Positions 15,344-24,285 are shown, numbered from the stretch's first letter. The stretch is DNA of 64,000 nucleotides from an uncultured Eubacteriales bacterium (GCA_934446365.1 CAKSDZ010000002.1:124001-188000), one strand, 5' to 3'. Notes: generated from the letters alone by a model not told the origin. Made by a program: numbers and translations.

Positions 15344-15634
15344 TCAAGCTCGGATTGTCATCGAGCGCATAACACCCTCTGTGATGTTGAAGATACGTTC
15401 AAGCTCCGCGACAAAGCTCGGTTCCGCTTTATAATTGACAAGGACATAATAGCCCTCTGTCAAATCATTGATCGGATACGCAAGCTTGCGTTTGCCCCAC
15501 TCATTGAAAGCTTCAATGGTGCCGTTCTCCTCGATCAGGCTCTTAAACTTATTCACAAGAGCGGCTGTGGCCTCTTCCGTGCCCGTGGAATCCACGATAT
15601 ACATCGTTTCATAGGATACGAGATTCTTTTCCAT
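15344..15634 (-). CDS. rpsF: 30S ribosomal protein S6
   Basis: A 96-residue protein: YETMYIVDSTGTEEAT at the start, the conserved WGKRKLAYPINDLTEGYYVLVNY in the middle and VMRSMTIRA at the end. ATG 15634 follows AAAGGAGG. The frame is open upstream through the leader, but the promoter and ribosome site fix this start. Confidence 0.96.
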   Translation of the reverse strand: MEKNLVSYETMYIVDSTGTEEATAALVNKFKSLIEENGTIEAFNEWGKRKLAYPINDLTEGYYVLVNYKAEPSFVAELERIFNITEGVMRSMTIRA

Positions 15635-15640
15635 CTGATT

Positions 15641-15700
15641 TGCACCTCCTTTTGGACATAAGGCCGCGGACAGCAAAAATTTATCCGCAGCAAGGAGAAA
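15641..15700 (-). promoter_or_regulatory. rpsF leader fold, possible S6:S18 autoregulatory site
   Basis: On the minus strand CTCCTT (15692-15697) pairs with AAGGAG (15646-15651), the rpsF ribosome site, and encloses a TGCGGA/TCCGCG hairpin (15665-15689) next to CCGCGG. Firmicutes rpsF messages carry an S6:S18-binding leader that hides the start region, and the layout fits. I have not aligned it to the family consensus. Confidence 0.5.
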
Positions 15701-15731
15701 AAACTCAAATAAGTTCTTTTCCATCTTTGGT

Positions 15732-15760
15732 ATTATAACATTCCTGTGATTATTTGTCAA
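15732..15760 (-). promoter_or_regulatory. rpsF operon promoter
   Basis: On the minus strand there is a perfect TTGACA (15755-15760), 17 bases and a perfect TATAAT (15732-15737). Confidence 0.88.
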
Positions 15761-15854
15761 TCGATTTCGGGGTAAAATTGTGGTTTTTTTCACCGGAAAT
15801 CGGTAAAAATACGACAGCATCCGTCATTTTAAAAGGAATCCAATGTTTTTTCTA

Positions 15855-15883
15855 TTGATTTTAAAGGATATAACTGATATAAT
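15855..15883 (+). promoter_or_regulatory. promoter of cardiolipin synthase
   Basis: TTGATT (15855-15860), 17 bases and TATAAT (15878-15883). Confidence 0.75.
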
Positions 15884-15956
15884 AATATTGATAAAATGAA
15901 AAATGTCTCCGCCATTTCAGAAGTGGACGGACGTGCGGACAAGATCGGAGGCTGCC

Positions 15957-17654
15957 GTGAAAAAAAGAAAAAAATGGTTTCGCACCCTTGTGCGGCAGCG
16001 TTTTTTCATCATATTACTGTTGGTTTTGCAGCTGTCGGCTATCATATTCTTTTTGGCTAACCGAAGCCATGCTTCCGTCGTGATCAAGCACATGCTTCAG
16101 GTTCTCAGCTTTTTTGTCGCACTTCATATCATCGCCAAGCGGGATAAAGGTGCCTATAAGCTGACATGGGTCTTTACCATTTTGATTTTTCCGCTGTTCG
16201 GCGGCTGTCTCTATCTGCTGTTCCGCTATCAGACCCGCTCCAAAAAGCTGCGGATGACCATGCAGAATATCGCGGACACCACAAGACCCGCAGCACTTCT
16301 GCCCGGCGACAAGTACCGTCTCGCAACAAAGCCGCACTGCCCTCTTCGTGCCGGACACGGCGACTTGCCGGACGATGTCTGTATAAAAGCCTCGGAGGAA
16401 GAGCTGCAAACGTCATACTCGGCGCCCGAAACGTTTCCGTGCGAGGCTTGCTGCATGAGAGATAAATTCGACCGCGTAACGGAAAAGGTTCCCTCTCATG
16501 CCAGACAAATCGAATATTTGGACAAATTCGCTGGCTTTCCCGTATATGAAAACACACGGACAAAATATCTTTCCCCGGGAGAAGCGTTCCATGCGGCGCT
16601 CCTGCCCGAGCTGGAAAAAGCACGGTCTTATATCTTTCTTGAATTTTTCATCATCGAGGAAGGCATCATGTGGGACAGCGTTCTTGAAATTCTGAAACGC
16701 AAGGTCGCCGAGGGTGTCGATGTCCGTGTCATTTACGACGACATCGGATGCTTCCTGCGTCTTCCCAAGGATTATCCGAAAAAGCTCAAAGAAGCCGGCA
16801 TCCGCTGCGTCGTTTTCAACAAATTCAAGCCCTTGCTTACGGCAACGCAGAATTGCAGGGACCACAGAAAGATCATCTCCATCGACGGAAAAGTCGCATT
16901 CACAGGCGGCATCAATCTTTCGGATGAATACATCAACGCAACGCATCCTTTCGGTCATTGGAAGGATTCGGGAATCCTTGTCGAAGGCGAGGCCGCATGG
17001 AGTCTGACGCTTATTTTCCTGCAAATGTGGATTTTAAGCGGCAACAAAGAGGATGACATCAAAAAATATTATCCGTGGAAAAACGAACCGTGTCCGATTG
17101 TCAAAACCGACAGCTGGGTTCAGCCGTATGCGGACGCGCCGTATGACGCGGAAAACGTCAGCGAGCATGTCTATATCCAAATCATCAATACGGCGAAAAA
17201 ATATCTTTATATCAACACGCCGTATCTCATCGTAGACGACAGCATGATATCGGCGCTTTCGCTCGCCGCCAAAAGCGGAGTTGACGTTCGGATTGTAACG
17301 CCGTTCCGCTGGGACAAGCGTGTCGTGCATTTCACAACGCGCTCCTATTACCGTGAGCTGATTCGGGCGGGCGTGAAAATTTACGAATATTCCGAGGGCT
17401 TCATCCATTCCAAAACCTTTGTCTCGGATGATACCGTCGCGACCGTCGGAACGGCAAATCTCGATTTCCGCAGTCTCTATCTGCAATTTGAATGCGGCGT
17501 ATGGATGTATAAAAGCGAGGCGGTGACGGAGCTTCGCGACGATTTTCTGAAAACGCTCGAAAGCTGTCATGAAATCAAGGAGGAAGAATGCCGCGGAAAT
17601 GTCGTAACACGCTTTCTTCAAGATTTTCTCCGTTTGTTCGCACCCCTCATGTAA
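15957..17654 (+). CDS. cls: Cardiolipin synthase (phospholipase D family)
   Basis: A protein of 565 residues. Two N-terminal membrane segments (about 12-32 and 55-75 plus a short third), then two phospholipase D domains with HKD motifs: DHRKIISIDGKVAFTGGIN near residue 300 and IHSKTFVSDDTVATVGTANLD near 485. It joins two phosphatidylglycerols into cardiolipin in the membrane. GTG 15957 has CGGAGG five bases upstream; an ATG at 15903 is possible but lies very close to the transcription start and lacks a ribosome site. The gene is monocistronic. Confidence 0.93.
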   Translation: MKKRKKWFRTLVRQRFFIILLLVLQLSAIIFFLANRSHASVVIKHMLQVLSFFVALHIIAKRDKGAYKLTWVFTILIFPLFGGCLYLLFRYQTRSKKLRMTMQNIADTTRPAALLPGDKYRLATKPHCPLRAGHGDLPDDVCIKASEEELQTSYSAPETFPCEACCMRDKFDRVTEKVPSHARQIEYLDKFAGFPVYENTRTKYLSPGEAFHAALLPELEKARSYIFLEFFIIEEGIMWDSVLEILKRKVAEGVDVRVIYDDIGCFLRLPKDYPKKLKEAGIRCVVFNKFKPLLTATQNCRDHRKIISIDGKVAFTGGINLSDEYINATHPFGHWKDSGILVEGEAAWSLTLIFLQMWILSGNKEDDIKKYYPWKNEPCPIVKTDSWVQPYADAPYDAENVSEHVYIQIINTAKKYLYINTPYLIVDDSMISALSLAAKSGVDVRIVTPFRWDKRVVHFTTRSYYRELIRAGVKIYEYSEGFIHSKTFVSDDTVATVGTANLDFRSLYLQFECGVWMYKSEAVTELRDDFLKTLESCHEIKEEECRGNVVTRFLQDFLRLFAPLM

Positions 17655-17687
17655 AACCTGTGCCGAATGCACAGGTTTTTATTTTTC
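17654..17687 (+). terminator. cls terminator
   Basis: AAACCTGTGC/GCACAGGTTT with a five-base loop, then TTATTTTT. Confidence 0.88.
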
Positions 17688-17727
17688 AAGACAATGCCGC
17701 ACCATCCCAAAAGGATTTTTCCATGTG

Positions 17728-17753
17728 AAAAGACAGCCTTACGGCTGTCTTTT
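17728..17753 (-). terminator. alr operon terminator
   Basis: AAAAGACAGCC-GTAA-GGCTGTCTTTT. It overlaps the last codons of alr on the minus strand and can act in both directions. Confidence 0.75.
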
Positions 17754-18935
17754 CGTATTATCTTCCAAATACGACACCGTCCGACACGGCTTCCCTCCCC
17801 GAAAATAGACGCGCGGCACACGGCGTGCAATCCCGCAGACAAGCTCATAATTGAAAGAATATGCCATATCGGCGATCTCCTCTACGGAAATGAACGCTTC
17901 CCCGTCGCGGCCGACGAGCGTGACGCTGTCCTCGATTGCCGCTTCCGGCACGGCGCTGATATCCACCATCATCTGATCCATGCAAATCCTGCCGAGAATC
18001 GGACAGCGCCTCCCGTGAATCAGCACCTCCCCGCGTCCCGACAGGGCGCGCGGATACCCGTCCGCATATCCGACGGGTATCGTGGCCACACGAACCGTAT
18101 GATCGGTCACATAGGTAAAGCCGTAGCTCACCCCGTGATGCGGTTCCAGCGTTTTGATATGGGAAATATGCGTGATAAGCTCCATCGCGGGCCTGAGGAC
18201 AAACCGCTTTCCAAGCTCGGCGCGTACCTCGTCCGACGGATACAAGCCGTAAAGGATAATGCCCGCGCGGACCATGTCGTAATACCGGTCAAACTCCAAA
18301 ATCCCTGCGCTGTTGTTGATGTGCTTCATCGGGATTTTTACGCCGCGCGCTTCCAGCATGGAGACAAACCGGTCAAATGCCGCGCGCTGCTCCATGGACG
18401 GTGCCTTATCCGAGCCGTCGGCGGCGGCAAAATGGCTGAAAATTCCCTCGACCGCGATGCCGGGCAGCGCAGCCGCCGCGGCAGCCTCATCCGCGCTTTC
18501 CTCGCTTACATTCCAGCCGATACGCGACATGCCGGTATCGACGGCAAAATGCACCCGGGCAGTCTTTCCCTCCGACACGGCAAGCGCGGAAAGCTTCCGA
18601 ATCCGGTCGGGCTGAAATACGGTCAGCGTGATATCATAATCCAGCGCCTGTCGGTAAAGGCTCGGCGACGTATAGCCGAGAATCAGAATCGGCTTTTTTA
18701 TTCCGTGACGGCGAAGCTCAACCGCCTCTCCCATCTCGGCAACGGCAAAAAAGTCCGCCATATCCTCAAATTCTTCGGCGAGAACGGCGGCGCCATGCCC
18801 ATAGGCATCCGCCTTGACGACCAGCGCAAGCTTCGTTTGCGCCGGGATTTTCTCTTTGACAAGCTTTATATTGTGCTCGATCGCGTCAAGATCGATTTTC
18901 GCATACACTCTCCGATATTCCATATCCCGCCTCAT
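17739..18935 (-). CDS. alr: Alanine racemase
   Basis: A 398-residue fold-type III PLP enzyme. It shows AKIDLDAIEHN, the PLP lysine in VVKADAYGHG (near residue 41), the catalytic Tyr in GVSYGFTY and GRICMDQMMVDI near the C-terminus. It makes D-alanine for peptidoglycan and, here, donor D-amino acid for the transaminase in the same operon. ATG 18935 overlaps the pxpA stop by four bases; ATG 18923, four codons in, has its own GAGGCGGG and is an equal candidate. It is the last gene of the seven-gene operon. Confidence 0.95.
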   Translation of the reverse strand: MRRDMEYRRVYAKIDLDAIEHNIKLVKEKIPAQTKLALVVKADAYGHGAAVLAEEFEDMADFFAVAEMGEAVELRRHGIKKPILILGYTSPSLYRQALDYDITLTVFQPDRIRKLSALAVSEGKTARVHFAVDTGMSRIGWNVSEESADEAAAAAALPGIAVEGIFSHFAAADGSDKAPSMEQRAAFDRFVSMLEARGVKIPMKHINNSAGILEFDRYYDMVRAGIILYGLYPSDEVRAELGKRFVLRPAMELITHISHIKTLEPHHGVSYGFTYVTDHTVRVATIPVGYADGYPRALSGRGEVLIHGRRCPILGRICMDQMMVDISAVPEAAIEDSVTLVGRDGEAFISVEEIADMAYSFNYELVCGIARRVPRVYFRGGKPCRTVSYLEDNTKRQP

Positions 18936-19702
18936 GAAACGATATCCGCGAGCGGCACCGTTTCGATGCCGGCCGCGGCAAAGGCGGCGCGCAGATTTTT
19001 TACAAAGGCAAGCGCGTGGACGCCGTCTCCGTGTACGCAGACGGAATCCGCCGCAATCTCGATGTCCGTTCCGTCTATGGCGCGGACTTTTTTCTCGTTT
19101 ATCATGCGGACGACGCGCCGGACCGCTTCCCTCTCGTCCGTAATCACGGCGCCCGGCTTTGTCCTTGCGACAAGCGAGCCGTCAGGTTCATAAGCGCGGT
19201 CGGCAAAGACCTCGCTTGCTGCGCGCAGTCCTTTCCGCTTTGCCGCCTCGATCATTGCGGAGCCGGAAAGCGCCAGCAGAATCAGCGACGCATCGACCTC
19301 GGCGATTCCCTCGCAGACCGCCTCGGCAAGTCTCATATCCTTCCCCGCCATATTATAGAGCGCGCCGTGCGGCTTGACATGGGAAAGCTTCGCTCCCTGC
19401 GCTTTGGCAAACGCCGCAAGCGCTCCGATTTGATACTGTACATAAGCTTTTGCCTCCTCGGGCGAAACATTCATATTCCGCCTGCCGAAGCCGAGAAGAT
19501 CGGGAAAACCGGGATGCGCGCCGAGCGCCGCGCCCGCCTGCGTTGCCAGCTTCACGGTTTTCCTCATCGTCACGGGATCGGACGCATGGAAGCCGCAGGC
19601 GATATTGGCGGAGGTGATAAGCGGAAGGATTTCCTCGTCCATCCCGAGCGTATAAACGCCGAAGCTCTCTCCGAGATCGCAGTTGAGATCGATTTTTGGC
19701 AT
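18932..19702 (-). CDS. pxpA: 5-oxoprolinase subunit A (LamB/YcsF family)
   Basis: A 256-residue protein beginning PKIDLNCDLGESFG, with the family blocks NIACGFHASDP, GAHPGFPDL and HVKPHGALYN, and a late CVHGDG. PxpA works with PxpB and PxpC in ATP-dependent opening of 5-oxoproline to glutamate. Start 19702 is set by the family N-terminus and AGGTG upstream; the open frame beyond it is a shadow of the neighbouring gene. It lies 29 bases after the DUF1445 gene and overlaps alr. Confidence 0.93.
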   Translation of the reverse strand: MPKIDLNCDLGESFGVYTLGMDEEILPLITSANIACGFHASDPVTMRKTVKLATQAGAALGAHPGFPDLLGFGRRNMNVSPEEAKAYVQYQIGALAAFAKAQGAKLSHVKPHGALYNMAGKDMRLAEAVCEGIAEVDASLILLALSGSAMIEAAKRKGLRAASEVFADRAYEPDGSLVARTKPGAVITDEREAVRRVVRMINEKKVRAIDGTDIEIAADSVCVHGDGVHALAFVKNLRAAFAAAGIETVPLADIVS

Positions 19703-19731
19703 AAAGCACCTCGCAAATTCTCTTGATAAAA

Positions 19732-20526
19732 TCAGTTTTTCAGCATGCTGTTTCTCACATCCGTGATGAACATATGTCCCGGTGCATGGGTAATGGCAAA
19801 GGAGGGCTTCGCCGCCATGACCGCCGCCTGCGGCGTCACGCCGCACGGCCAAAATACCGGGATTTCCCCCGCTTTCACCGTGACGGCATCGCCGAAATCC
19901 GGTTTTGCAAGATCGGTGATTCCGATTGCCGCCGGATCTCCCATATGCACGGGCGCGCCGTGTACGCGCGGCATTCCCGCCGTGATGACCGCCGCACGGA
20001 CGGCGTCCGCGGGCGTCATCGGCCGCATACTGACCACCATGTTTCCGTGAAAAATCCCCGCCGGCTCGCACGGAATATCCGTCAGATACATCGGGACGTT
20101 GACGTTCTCCTCGATATGCCGCACCGGAATCTCCGCCTCCATGAGCGCCGCCTCAAAGGAAAAGCTGCACCCGATGAGAAAGCTCACAAAATCGTTCCGC
20201 CAAAAATCCGAAACGTCCGTGTATTCCCCGCAAAGGATGCCGTTTTCGTAGATTCGATACTTCGGGAAATCCCGCGCGATATCCGCATCCTTCGCAGTCA
20301 TGCGAAGCGAACGGCTCCCCGTGTCCGTGACCTCAAGCACAGGACAGGAACGCGGATTGCGCTGTGTGAACAGCAGAAAATCATAGGCATATTCGCGCGG
20401 CAGCACGCAAAGATTCGCCTGCGCGAAGCCCTCGCACATGCCGGAGGTCTGCCCTGTGATGGTTCCCTCCCGAATGAGCCTTCGCACCTGCGCGGGACTT
20501 TGATCGGCGTACGGATTTTTCGTCAT
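19732..20526 (-). CDS. DUF1445 putative hydro-lyase / D-glutamate cyclase N-terminal-half homologue
   Basis: A 264-residue member of UPF0317/DUF1445 (YcsI). It shows RRLIREGTITGQTSGMCEGFAQANL at the start, then FLIGCSFSFEAAL and GVTPQAA with the final HAPGHMFITD. In animals this domain is the N-terminal part of mitochondrial D-glutamate cyclase (DGLUCY), which turns D-glutamate into 5-oxo-D-proline. The C-terminal part, DUF4392, is encoded in the same operon at 22214-23293. AAAGGAG lies before the ATG. The activity here is inferred. Confidence 0.88.
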   Translation of the reverse strand: MTKNPYADQSPAQVRRLIREGTITGQTSGMCEGFAQANLCVLPREYAYDFLLFTQRNPRSCPVLEVTDTGSRSLRMTAKDADIARDFPKYRIYENGILCGEYTDVSDFWRNDFVSFLIGCSFSFEAALMEAEIPVRHIEENVNVPMYLTDIPCEPAGIFHGNMVVSMRPMTPADAVRAAVITAGMPRVHGAPVHMGDPAAIGITDLAKPDFGDAVTVKAGEIPVFWPCGVTPQAAVMAAKPSFAITHAPGHMFITDVRNSMLKN

Positions 20527-20547
20527 ACTGTTTTCTCCTTTCCTCGC

Positions 20548-21489
20548 TCACCGGAATCGGATGCCGGCGAGCCTTTTCTGTTCCTCACGCGCGGCCCTCT
20601 GTGCCGCATCAAGCGTGCATCGGACAAACCGGACGCGGTCGCCCGGCTTCGCCTGCGCGAGAAGCGGAATATCGGCGGTGATAACCGTCGCAAGCTTCGC
20701 ATATCCGCCGACCGTCTGCCGGTCGGCAAGCAGAACAATCGGCTTCCCGTTCGGCGGAATCTGAACGCTTCCCATCGCGATGCCGCCCGAAACGATGTCC
20801 ACGCCGTTTTTGGAAGCAAGCGGCTTGCCGTCAAGCCGCATTCCCATGCGGTCGGACGCCGGCGTCACGGCATATTCCTCCGAAAAGAAAGTGGAAAGCG
20901 TCTGCTCCGGGAAGCGGTCGTCCTCGGGACCTGGAACCGCACGCACGGAAAGCATTCCATTTTCAAAATACGGCGCATACGGGAGACGGCGGCGCGCGGT
21001 TTCCTCCTCGGAAAGAGGAGAAGCCGGAAAAACCGGCAGAATATCGCCGGCCATAAGCTTTCGTCCCTCAAAGCCGCCGACATGCGCTTTGAGATTCGTG
21101 CTGCGGCTGCCCATCACGAGCGGCACGTCGATACCGCCGCGCACCGCCATATATGCCCGACAGCCGGAGACCGCGAAGCCCATCGCAATTTCATCACCCG
21201 GGAAAACGGCAATCGCCTGCATCATCGGCACCGCAGCGCCATTGATTTTCGGGGAAAAATCCCCGCCCGCAAAGGCGACCACCGTGCGGTCGAGCACGCG
21301 CGCGCCAATTCCCATGAGCGTCATTTCGAGTACGGCGTCGTTTTTATCGTTCCCGACAAGCAGATTTGCTATCACAGCAGCGCGCGTGTCCATCGCGCCG
21401 GACGGAGAAAAGCCGTCCTTCATGTAGCCGTGCCGGCCGAGGTCCTGCACCGTTGTGAGCGGCCCCGGGGATAGAATCTGTATACTCAT
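20548..21489 (-). CDS. pxpC: 5-oxoprolinase subunit C (biotin-dependent carboxylase-like, KipA)
   Basis: A 313-residue protein: PGPLTTVQDLGRHGYMKDGFSPSGAMD at the start, NDAVLEMTLMG, and the late blocks SDRMGMRLDG and QIPPNGKPIVLLADRQTVGGY. It forms the PxpBC complex that, with PxpA, opens 5-oxoproline using ATP. Its ATG overlaps the pxpB stop (ATGA). Older annotations call it allophanate hydrolase subunit 2 or KipA. Confidence 0.93.
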   Translation of the reverse strand: MSIQILSPGPLTTVQDLGRHGYMKDGFSPSGAMDTRAAVIANLLVGNDKNDAVLEMTLMGIGARVLDRTVVAFAGGDFSPKINGAAVPMMQAIAVFPGDEIAMGFAVSGCRAYMAVRGGIDVPLVMGSRSTNLKAHVGGFEGRKLMAGDILPVFPASPLSEEETARRRLPYAPYFENGMLSVRAVPGPEDDRFPEQTLSTFFSEEYAVTPASDRMGMRLDGKPLASKNGVDIVSGGIAMGSVQIPPNGKPIVLLADRQTVGGYAKLATVITADIPLLAQAKPGDRVRFVRCTLDAAQRAAREEQKRLAGIRFR

Positions 21490-22214
21490 ATCGACTCCTC
21501 CGCGACCTGATGGATATAGGTCCCCGCCGCCACAGCCGCCGCGAGCGCATCATAGCGTGCTCTGTCAATCGGCACAAACCGGATAGAATCGCCGGCGGCA
21601 TACAAAACCGGCGGCGTGCGGGTGGGATCATACGGCAAAATCGGCGTCCTGCCGATGAGCCGCCAGCCGCCGGGCGATTCCATCGGATAAATTCCGGTCT
21701 GAGAACCGCCGATTCCGACCGAGCCCCGCGGAATCCGCTCTCTCGGACTGTCGAGCCGCGGCGCCGAAATCGATTCGTCAAGCCCGCCGAGATACGGGAA
21801 GCCGGGCAGAAAACCGAGCATATAAATCCGGTAGTCACGCGAGCTGTGCCGTCTTATGACCTCCTCTGCGGAAAGTCCGGCAAGAGAGGCCACATCCGCA
21901 AGGTCGGGGCCGAACTCCCCGCCGTAGCAGACGGGAATCCGGTGGATTCTCCGTATAGACGTCGCCGCCCCTTCCCCGCGGACTATCGCTTTTTCAATCC
22001 TGCGGCATAATTTCGGGTAAGAAATCGCCGCGGAATCGTAACAGACCGTGAGCGAGCAAAACGCCGGAACAAGCTCCGTGATTCCCGTCACATGCTCCGC
22101 GCAAAGTGCATCGGCGAGCGCACGGACGCGCTCGCCCGTGCGCTCCGATATCACATCCCCGAACGTCACGGCAAGCGCGGCGTCGCCGCAGGGCAGAATC
22201 CGATAGTCTTTCAT
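21486..22214 (-). CDS. pxpB: 5-oxoprolinase subunit B (KipI)
   Basis: A 242-residue protein: YRILPCGDAALAVTFGD at the start, HRIPVCYGGEFGPDL, and YRIYMLGFLPGFPYLGG with IGGSQTGIYPMESPGGW near the C-terminus. It is the partner of PxpC. ATG 22214 is preferred to GTG 22217 because AAGGA lies ten bases before it. It shares one base with the DUF4392 stop and overlaps pxpC by four, so the three genes are coupled. Confidence 0.93.
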   Translation of the reverse strand: MKDYRILPCGDAALAVTFGDVISERTGERVRALADALCAEHVTGITELVPAFCSLTVCYDSAAISYPKLCRRIEKAIVRGEGAATSIRRIHRIPVCYGGEFGPDLADVASLAGLSAEEVIRRHSSRDYRIYMLGFLPGFPYLGGLDESISAPRLDSPRERIPRGSVGIGGSQTGIYPMESPGGWRLIGRTPILPYDPTRTPPVLYAAGDSIRFVPIDRARYDALAAAVAAGTYIHQVAEESI

Positions 22215-23293
22215 CACCTATGTTCCTTTTCGTCAAAATAACCCTTTTCAATGGTCTTTTCAAACCACTTCGCACAGGTCTTTTCCAGCTTCATGGAATA
22301 CTTCACACATTCCCGCATCGAGGTGACAATCGAGCAGTTCAACGTCTCTCCGATGCCGTCGATCGCCGGAATCGTCCAGCCGTACATATCGATCATGCCG
22401 CAGTCGGCGGCCTTTTCCATCGCCTGCGCCTGCAAGGATGCGTCGTGGAAAATATCGATATCGCCGCCGAGATAAGCGAGCATGGCGGAAAGTCCGTAGC
22501 ATCCCCAGTCGGACGTCGTGGCGGTGATGATGTTGTCCGCCTTGGTGCGAACGGCAAGCCCGCCGCCGCATTCGCACGCACATTCTCCCTCCGCTGCATA
22601 CGGAATGTAACGGCGCAGCTGCTCCGAAATGGTTCCCATGCCCATTTCGTTTCCGAGGTCTCCGATGGAAATATTCAGCACGCCCGCCGTGACGAGCTTT
22701 TCAAACAAAACATCCATTTTCGCTTCCAGCGGCGTGATGTCGAGCCCCACCGCATTGTGGTATGCGCCCTTTTCATTGGCGCCCGGCGCCTCAACCGTAA
22801 TCACCGCCTTCGGCATACACGATTTCATGAGCTTTGCCGACTCTCCAGCGGCCCTCAGGCGGTCCTTGGTAAAGGCATGATAAGCGAGAGAGGCCGGCAT
22901 ATCCCCCATTTTCTCGACGGAATCGAAATAGTGCAGCCCAATAAGCCTCGCCAGTCCCTCGACGGCGGGAATATTCTCCTCCTGACAGATGATGACGGGT
23001 CTTACCGCAAACGCCTTGACAAGAGCGCGCGCAAGCAGCATCGACCCGATGATGCCGTCGGTTTCCGCCGAACCGAACGGACGGAGCACAAAGCCCGTGA
23101 TGATATATACATAATCCCCCGCTTGAAGCGCCGCTTTCAGCTTTTTCGCGGCATTGGCCGTGAGCGGCTCCCCCGTATAGCGGCGGGACGCCTCATACAA
23201 AATCTTGCAGACGCCGTAGCCTCTCGGGTCGAGATTCATGAGGTCGTCAAGGCTCTGCCCGAGATTTCTGATTGTAAGTTCTTTTTGTGTCAT
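22214..23293 (-). CDS. DUF4392 protein / D-glutamate cyclase C-terminal-half homologue
   Basis: A 359-residue protein. It shows YVYIITGFVLRPFGSAETDGIIGSMLLARAL, EAPGANEKGAYHNAVGLDI, and ATTSDWGCYGLSAMLAYLGG with a Cys/Gly-rich CACECGGGL just before. This is the domain fused to DUF1445 in animal D-glutamate cyclase; in bacteria it is often a separate gene. ATG 23293 follows AGGGAG; ten codons of open frame upstream are ignored. Together with the DUF1445 gene it would feed 5-oxoproline to PxpABC. Confidence 0.85.
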   Translation of the reverse strand: MTQKELTIRNLGQSLDDLMNLDPRGYGVCKILYEASRRYTGEPLTANAAKKLKAALQAGDYVYIITGFVLRPFGSAETDGIIGSMLLARALVKAFAVRPVIICQEENIPAVEGLARLIGLHYFDSVEKMGDMPASLAYHAFTKDRLRAAGESAKLMKSCMPKAVITVEAPGANEKGAYHNAVGLDITPLEAKMDVLFEKLVTAGVLNISIGDLGNEMGMGTISEQLRRYIPYAAEGECACECGGGLAVRTKADNIITATTSDWGCYGLSAMLAYLGGDIDIFHDASLQAQAMEKAADCGMIDMYGWTIPAIDGIGETLNCSIVTSMRECVKYSMKLEKTCAKWFEKTIEKGYFDEKEHR

Positions 23294-23357
23294 GTTTTTT
23301 CTCCCTGCCGCACCCGCGGCCAATCCTTTTTTATTCCATACGGAGTTTTGCCGAGGG

Positions 23358-24200
23358 TCACAGAGCGGTCGCCGTCAAGAAGTCCTCGACCAGTGCGTCC
23401 TGAAGCGTTTTGAGAAGCGCCGGCGCCTTGCCGCCGACCGGCTTTCCGTCAATCGTCTCGGCCGCAAGGCAGAACGAGCCGGAGCTTGAAACGATAACCT
23501 CGTCCGCCGCCATCATTTCGGCTACGGTAAACGGCGTTTCCTCGACCGGAATTCCGAACCGATTGCACATTTTGATAAGATGCGCGCGGGCAATACCCGG
23601 CAGGATATATTCATCCGTCGGCGCAGTCCTGAATACGCCGTCTTTCAGAATCGAAACATTGCTGTGCGCGCATTCCGTCACGCGCTCGCCGCGATGAAGC
23701 ACCGCCTCGTCACAGCCGGCTTTATCCGTCTCCTTGGCATACAAAACGCTCGGAATCAGGTTGAGCGTTTTGACGTTGCAATAGAGAAAGCGTTTGTCTT
23801 CCAGCGTAATCAGCTTGATTTTCTGATAGGTGTCCTTGACCGCAAGCGGTTTCAGCATAATCCAAATATTCGCCGGCGTGCCGTCGTCATAGACATGATT
23901 GCGGATGCCGGTGCCGCGCGTCGCCTGTATGTAAACGAACTGCGAGCCGTCGTCCACCTTTTTCACCATTTCACGAAGGATGTCCTTCATTTCGTCCTTG
24001 GTATGAGGAATGTTGATATCGAGCAGTCGCGCGCTGTTATAAAAACGGTCGATGTGCTCATCCAGCGCATAGATGATGTGGTTTCTGCTGTAAGTGGCGT
24101 CATAAATGCCGTCCCCGAAATAGCAGACGCGGTCGAGCATCGGGATGCTCATCTTTTCCAGCTCGTCATAAGCTCCGTTGTAGTATCCGAGATTTTTCAT
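23358..24200 (-). CDS. D-amino-acid aminotransferase (class IV)
   Basis: A 280-residue fold-type IV PLP enzyme. It has CYFGDGIYDATYSRNH near residue 27, the PLP lysine in CNVKTLNLIPSVLY near 143, and the C-terminal DEAVLHRGERVTECAHSNV and YILPGIAR. The sequence is closer to D-alanine transaminase than to branched-chain enzymes, and the operon with alr and D-glutamate cyclase homologues agrees. It would exchange amino groups between D-alanine and D-glutamate. GGGAGGAG lies before the ATG. It is the first gene of the operon, behind an attenuated leader. Confidence 0.88.
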   Translation of the reverse strand: MKNLGYYNGAYDELEKMSIPMLDRVCYFGDGIYDATYSRNHIIYALDEHIDRFYNSARLLDINIPHTKDEMKDILREMVKKVDDGSQFVYIQATRGTGIRNHVYDDGTPANIWIMLKPLAVKDTYQKIKLITLEDKRFLYCNVKTLNLIPSVLYAKETDKAGCDEAVLHRGERVTECAHSNVSILKDGVFRTAPTDEYILPGIARAHLIKMCNRFGIPVEETPFTVAEMMAADEVIVSSSGSFCLAAETIDGKPVGGKAPALLKTLQDALVEDFLTATAL

Positions 24201-24223
24201 AGGCTCCTCCCAAAATATATGCT

Positions 24224-24285
24224 GAAAATAAAAACTCGGACAAAGGGGCGCGGGAAATCCTCCCCGCGGAACGCCATTGTCCGAG
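24224..24285 (-). promoter_or_regulatory. long terminator hairpin in the dat-operon leader (attenuator candidate)
   Basis: On the minus strand CTCGGACAA (24277-24285) pairs with TTGTCCGAG (24235-24243); inside are GGCG and a CGCGGG/CCCGCG hairpin. TTTTTATTTT follows. It lies between the only visible promoter and the dat start, so transcription must pass it to reach seven genes. A smaller ATCGAATC/GATTTCGAT hairpin precedes it (24288-24312). It matches no riboswitch class that I recognise. Confidence 0.65.

Noticed and set aside
19723..21474. A 583-codon plus-strand open frame across the pxp genes
   Set aside because: It is an Arg/His-rich antisense shadow of GC-rich coding DNA; pxpA, DUF1445 and pxpC on the minus strand are clear.
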